From assembly GCA_051252005.1 (NCBI GenBank), contig JBPOEZ010000008.1, positions 62,001 through 126,000 of the forward strand: a stretch of DNA of 64,000 bases, given 5' to 3'. This DNA is from JACOMS01 sp051252005 (lineage in GTDB: Bacteria; Pseudomonadota; Alphaproteobacteria; Caulobacterales; Maricaulaceae). Below are positions 59,892-64,000 of this stretch, piece after piece. Numbering within the stretch: the first letter of the stretch is position 1; each line of letters opens with the position of its first letter. The position numbers were made by a program, and so were the translations under genes. Under the pieces are notes generated by a model. That model worked only from the letters and a program-made list of their open reading frames with translations, ran no database searches and was not told the DNA's origin.

Positions 59892-62863
59892 GTTTCGCCC
59901 TCATCGCCAAGCTGCGCCCATTCCCCGCGCCGCGCAAGATCATCATAATCGCCGTAATCATTAGTATATTGAACGCGCGGCTGTGAAAGGTATGGCGTCT
60001 TCGGATCATCAAAAGCAGTCACGAGTTTGATCAGCATATCCAGCGCTTCGGTTTGGTATTCTTCGGCGCTCCACCCCTTTTTATTCTCTGGCGCCGTGAT
60101 GTATTTCGGCTCTGATCCGCCGCCTGCGCCTTTAACCCGCATATACAGCATCTGCTCTGTCGCGCCCGGCGGCACATGATCAAATGCGCCGCGTGCTAGC
60201 ATGATCGCGGTGAGCGGAAGCTGCGGATCAAAGCCGGCTTGAACCACTTTTTCGCTTGCAGGCGCGCCGGTTTTATAATCAATCACGGCATAGCCAAGGG
60301 CAGACTTTTCAATGAGGTCAGCACGGCTAGAGAGGGTAAAATTCACCTCACTCAAAGTCACGCGGCCGGTGTTCTCTGCCTGCGCATATTCCCAGCCTTT
60401 CGCGCGGCGGTCAGCAAACCATGCCGTAAGTTCTTCCGCCGCCTTCGCCAGCCTCACACGCTCTTTAATAAGGTGCGCCTCGGGGAACCGCGCCGCCAGC
60501 AAGGCCTTTTCAAAGTCTGCAGCCAGCTGTTTCGGCGCGTCATCTGGTAAGCGCGTTGTGAACCGCTTAACGAACGCTTCAAGCCCGTTATGAATGGCCG
60601 TTCCATATTCACGCGGACCGAGAGATTCGTCGAGGGCCTCTAAAGGCTCCAAATCCAAGACGGTTTGCGCGTAGATCGCGTAAGGGTCTCGTACCCATGT
60701 ACGGATTTGCGTGACGCGTAATTTGCGTTCAACAGGCCACCGCTCATCCGGATGCGGCCTTGGCTCAGGCGGCTTTACAACCTGCACGTCAGTCGCTGGC
60801 ACATTGTCAAGCGCGCGCGCCCACTCAAGATAAGGGTTTGCGGTTTCTAACACATCGGAATTTTCGCCCATCGCGCCTTTGACCAAAGCCTGCAACCGCC
60901 AGAGCCAACGCGAAGCAACGCGAGGGCCAGAATCGGAACGCATGGCGCGGGTGAAGATGACTTCGGGATTGGATGCAAGCTGCGCGAAATCATGCGCCGC
61001 TAGGCCGTATCGCCGCTCAGGCAATGACAGCCCTAAGACTTGCCGCATCCCGCGCGATAGGAATGGCTGCGCGGATAATCCCGCAGGCCAAATGCCCTCG
61101 TTCAGGCTGCCTAAAATTATCCGGTCAGCATGCACCATACGGGCTTCGAGCGGCCCTAAAATTTGCAGGCGTGGATGGGTACCATAACGCGGACGTACAA
61201 CGCGCCCTCGCATCAATGAACCCAAAAGCGACGCAAATTCCCGCCGCGTCATCGCGCCAAGACTATCCCCGTAGGCCATAAGGTCTTCGAGCATTGACGC
61301 AGCCGTTTCCCCCGCTTCGCCTTGCCACAAGACTTCCGCGCCCGAGAGCGCATCACTGGCCGCAAAGCTTTCAGCACACCGCGTCAGCGCGGCCGCCCAT
61401 TCCGGCGCCGCGCGTTTAATTTCGCCGCTGGTCATATCGGCAAGCGCGGCCTCAATTAATTGCAGAAGCTCCGGCGTTTCCTTAAACTCAGGGCGCGGGC
61501 CGCGATATTTTTTACGTTCTAAGGCGCGCCACGTCTTCGCCGCTTCGCCGCCCGAAAGGCCAAGACCTGTCAGTGAGTGTTTGCACAAAAAGGCAAGATC
61601 AACTGGGTTCTCTGGATCGCCCGCGAGGTTCAAAACGCCCGTAAGAAAGCTCCCGATGCGGGTCTCTTCCAAAGGCTCCCCTTGTGAATAATCAACGTCA
61701 ATATTCCAGCGCCGAAGCCGCGCTTTAACGCGGCGTGCAAGCGCAGGGTCCGGCGTAATTAGAGCCGCCGTCATGTCTTTTGTGTCCACAGTTTCCCGCA
61801 TCATGAGCGCGATAGACAACGCTTCTTCATCTTCCGTTCGAGCCTCAATCACGGAAAGCCCCTTGAGGGCGTCCTCAAAAATATCGCCTGACGGATAATC
61901 ATGACGCAGTTTTTTAATACGTCCGGGCCAATCCGCCGTATCGCCCACAGGCACAAGGCTTTCTGAGGTAATCCGGCGGCGGGCCTTTAAGACTTTGCTT
62001 TCGTCTTTCACAACGGGCCATACGGGGACGTCGCCGCGCTCAACTCCGATTGCTGCGATCAGGTTTTTAAGCGAGTTTTGCGGATGCTCCGCTTCGATCT
62101 TGTTCCAAGACGCTTCTGTTAATGCTGTATCCAGACCCGGAAGAACGATAACGCCGCCGGGCATAGCCGCAACGCAGCGCATCAGCTTGGCCGAGGCTTT
62201 CAAAGTCCCCGTCGAACCTGCGATAATCACGGGATGAGCAGGAGGCGTTTTCTCCCATAACCGCGTCAACGCATTCAGCAACGCCACACGGCGCTCCATC
62301 GGCTCCATCAAACCTAGCGCGTTGACATGTTTAGGCCAAAAATCCTGTATAATATCAAAAACTGTCGCGGCGTTTTGGAAATGCCGCGCGGCAAAGTCTT
62401 TAATGTCTTGTAACTTGGCCAGTCCCGAAAGACTGACTTCCTCTAGCGCCGCATCATCCAATATAGCGAGCAAAGGATCGGTTAAGGCGAGCATACCCGC
62501 GGGATCAAGCCGCTCCCTGTTCGCGGCTTCGTGGTAGTGGCCAATAATCCGCGCCAGTTCAAACCGCCGCTGCGAGGACGGCATAGCAGGCCGAACAAGG
62601 CCCGTTAAATAACCCGGTTCAAAGGGCGGTTCTTCTGGGTCAATATCGGCGAGCGGCCGCATACGCGGCAAAAGGCTGGCGCCTTGCCCTGCTTGCTGCC
62701 CTAAATGTACGAAGGCTACGCCAAGTTCGCGTACCGCGCGGCGGGTTGGCAAAAGGATAAGCGCATCGTCTAAATCCGCGCCGAACATATCCTTTAAGCC
62801 TCTTGCCAAAGCGGGCAAGAACGGAATGCCGGGCGGCATGTTATAGACGTTAAGCGTACTCAA
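59888..62863 (-). CDS. addB: Double-strand break repair protein AddB
   Basis: A 991-residue alphaproteobacterial-type AddB: an inactivated helicase-like body that scans DNA (FGADLDDALILLPTRRAVRE at the start) and a C-terminal RecB-family nuclease with GYAVIDYKTGAPASEKV. No iron-sulfur cysteine set of the firmicute kind is visible. It is cotranscribed with addA (4-base overlap) and starts one base after the AmgK-MurU stop. Confidence 0.94.
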   Translation of the reverse strand: MSTLNVYNMPPGIPFLPALARGLKDMFGADLDDALILLPTRRAVRELGVAFVHLGQQAGQGASLLPRMRPLADIDPEEPPFEPGYLTGLVRPAMPSSQRRFELARIIGHYHEAANRERLDPAGMLALTDPLLAILDDAALEEVSLSGLAKLQDIKDFAARHFQNAATVFDIIQDFWPKHVNALGLMEPMERRVALLNALTRLWEKTPPAHPVIIAGSTGTLKASAKLMRCVAAMPGGVIVLPGLDTALTEASWNKIEAEHPQNSLKNLIAAIGVERGDVPVWPVVKDESKVLKARRRITSESLVPVGDTADWPGRIKKLRHDYPSGDIFEDALKGLSVIEARTEDEEALSIALMMRETVDTKDMTAALITPDPALARRVKARLRRWNIDVDYSQGEPLEETRIGSFLTGVLNLAGDPENPVDLAFLCKHSLTGLGLSGGEAAKTWRALERKKYRGPRPEFKETPELLQLIEAALADMTSGEIKRAAPEWAAALTRCAESFAASDALSGAEVLWQGEAGETAASMLEDLMAYGDSLGAMTRREFASLLGSLMRGRVVRPRYGTHPRLQILGPLEARMVHADRIILGSLNEGIWPAGLSAQPFLSRGMRQVLGLSLPERRYGLAAHDFAQLASNPEVIFTRAMRSDSGPRVASRWLWRLQALVKGAMGENSDVLETANPYLEWARALDNVPATDVQVVKPPEPRPHPDERWPVERKLRVTQIRTWVRDPYAIYAQTVLDLEPLEALDESLGPREYGTAIHNGLEAFVKRFTTRLPDDAPKQLAADFEKALLAARFPEAHLIKERVRLAKAAEELTAWFADRRAKGWEYAQAENTGRVTLSEVNFTLSSRADLIEKSALGYAVIDYKTGAPASEKVVQAGFDPQLPLTAIMLARGAFDHVPPGATEQMLYMRVKGAGGGSEPKYITAPENKKGWSAEEYQTEALDMLIKLVTAFDDPKTPYLSQPRVQYTNDYGDYDDLARRGEWAQLGDEGET

Positions 62864-62864
62864 T

Positions 62865-64000
62865 TTAGGTCTTTAACCTTTCTTCGGACGCAGCTCTGGC
62901 TTGCGGGTCACCCACATGCATCCAAAATCCGTCAAGGACATGCCCGTAAATCGTACCGTCTTGAAGCGACAAATCCCACACTTTATTGCGGGAAAACGGC
63001 TCTTCGGTAAATGTACTGACCTTATCCAGTTTACAGATTTGCACCCCCGCATAAACATAATCTGCATGGTCACCGGCGCGGCGAGAAATTTCCCCAGAAC
63101 TTGCTCTATCAAAATCGCCTTTACCTGGATAACCGAGCGTTTGCTTTATTGGCGCAAGTAAGAGCAAATCATCCATGGTTTCAGCATCCCACGCCTCGAT
63201 CAACCCCGCTAGAACACCAGTGTTTTCCGTCCAAATCGCATCAATGTTACAAATAAAGATGGGCTCTTCTCCAAGCAGCGATAGAGCTTTGACAACGCCG
63301 CCGCCCGTTTCAAGCAGCGCAGCACGCTCGTCGGAAATAATTATCTCCGGCGCGCCTTTGCGGGTTATAAGATGCGTCTCTAAGTGATCAGCGTGAGCAT
63401 GCACATTCACAACCGCGCGCTCCACTCCTGCGGCTGCGAGGCGGTCAAGCATATGATCGATCAGCGGTTTTCCGCCAACCTCAACCATCGCTTTTGACCT
63501 ATCATCTGTCAGCGGACGCATGCGCGTGCCATGCCCCGCGGCCAATACCATCGCGGTTTTTATTTTTGGCGTTTTCACAAGCACGTCCGGTACATGTGTC
63601 TCTACCCATTGTTTTAAGGCCGTAAGTTGTGGGTCATCCAAATCAGCCGTGAAGAGCTTCGCCACGCGGGGAATTAAATCCCGATAATGCGGCTTCCCGT
63701 CGCGTTTTGCGAGACGAACGAAGATGCCGAGAATTTTCGCATTCCTCTGCGCGCCCATAACGGCATAAGCCGTCTTGAAGGCGGCGTCATAGGTAATCGC
63801 AGACTTCTCGCAAAAGCGCTTAATCATCTCTTCCCGCAACGCAGGCGTTACATCCCGGCGCGCGTCTTCAAGCAAAGACACAAGATCATAAGCGGGATGC
63901 GCGAATAGTCCGTCTTGAAAATCGATGAGGCCAACGCGCGCTGTCGCTTCGCGCTCTGGCAGCCAGAATAGATTCTCGGCGTGAAAGTCCCGCAAAGCGA
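62865..64000 (-). CDS. amgK-murU: AmgK-MurU fusion: MurNAc kinase joined to uridylyltransferase (N-terminus outside window)
   Basis: An open frame enters from the right edge and ends at 62865; 378 residues are visible. The first 140 are the C-terminal half of an AmgK-type sugar kinase: LRDFHAENLFWLPEREA (catalytic Asp), LIDFQDGLFAHPAYDLVSLL (DFQD metal site), ending KPHYRDLIPRVAKLF. Without a stop the frame continues into a MurU-type nucleotidyltransferase: KTAMVLAAGHGTRMRPLTDD, KAMVEVGGKPLIDHMLDRL, ICNIDAIW. These enzymes phosphorylate MurNAc/GlcNAc at C1 and then form UDP-MurNAc in peptidoglycan recycling. Usually they are two adjacent genes; here they share one polypeptide. Confidence 0.9.
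   Translation of the reverse strand, partial: ALRDFHAENLFWLPEREATARVGLIDFQDGLFAHPAYDLVSLLEDARRDVTPALREEMIKRFCEKSAITYDAAFKTAYAVMGAQRNAKILGIFVRLAKRDGKPHYRDLIPRVAKLFTADLDDPQLTALKQWVETHVPDVLVKTPKIKTAMVLAAGHGTRMRPLTDDRSKAMVEVGGKPLIDHMLDRLAAAGVERAVVNVHAHADHLETHLITRKGAPEIIISDERAALLETGGGVVKALSLLGEEPIFICNIDAIWTENTGVLAGLIEAWDAETMDDLLLLAPIKQTLGYPGKGDFDRASSGEISRRAGDHADYVYAGVQICKLDKVSTFTEEPFSRNKVWDLSLQDGTIYGHVLDGFWMHVGDPQARAASEERLKT

Overview
The window is a gene-dense stretch of a bacterial chromosome, almost certainly from an alphaproteobacterium. Lineage markers are GapR, a CarD/CdnL regulator downstream of a seven-iron ferredoxin, small conserved proteins of the TIGR02301, DUF2093 and DUF2853 families, Coq7-type ubiquinone hydroxylases, a trxA-addA-addB-AmgK/MurU block, and sucCD-odhAB as one operon. 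The moderate base composition and the mix of families would fit the Maricaulales/Hyphomonadaceae side of the class. That placement is an inference from gene content, not from a phylogeny.

Layout. 1-5.6 kb: the N-terminal part of an MscK-type mechanosensitive channel runs off the left edge, divergent from a SUV3-like RNA helicase, an S4 RNA-binding protein, fdxA and cdnL. 5.7-13.6 kb: a lipoprotein S41 protease, a first coq7, gyrB, an enoyl-CoA hydratase and mutL. 13.6-20.3 kb: envelope genes (PqiA-like protein with a lipoprotein partner, META-domain lipoprotein, TIGR02301 protein), a small monooxygenase with an HSL-type hydrolase, a glycine-zipper protein with a repetitive tail, and aroC. 20.3-23.9 kb: an accessory region made of composite palindromic repeats, a small GIY-YIG nuclease gene lying among them, and an AT-rich two-gene operon of an unknown protein and a Hanks-type kinase. 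23.9-29.9 kb: ispG-rodZ, dsbB-coq7 (second copy), chorismate mutase, an M23 endopeptidase, a DUF2093 protein and a phasin-like/DUF2853 fusion. 29.9-36.7 kb: ftsE-ftsX-ydcF plus a WecG-type glycosyltransferase, a zinc-ribbon DUF3426 protein, a GNAT acetyltransferase, a membrane LytTR regulator and a small membrane protein. 36.8-43.4 kb: sucC, a small lipoprotein, sucD, odhA, odhB. 43.5-47.4 kb: a phosphohexomutase, kdsD, a GT2 glycosyltransferase and a CsbD-like gene. 47.5-50.2 kb: ahcY-metK behind a promoter with an inverted repeat. 50.4-56.3 kb: CHASE histidine kinase, M19 dipeptidase, gapR, a zinc-finger protein, an ABC ATPase, a membrane protein and trxA. 56.4-64 kb: addA, addB and an AmgK-MurU fusion that runs off the right edge.

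Most of the window is core metabolism and maintenance: half of the TCA cycle (2-oxoglutarate to succinate), the activated methyl cycle, the MEP and shikimate pathways, ubiquinone biosynthesis, DNA repair and recombination, and peptidoglycan recycling. The accessory material is concentrated between aroC and ispG. The two parts most worth attention are the GIY-YIG gene among palindromic elements whose inner hairpins differ in sequence but keep their pairing, and the kinase operon, which has no obvious known counterpart. No tRNA, rRNA, CRISPR array, insertion sequence, integrase or prophage gene was found.
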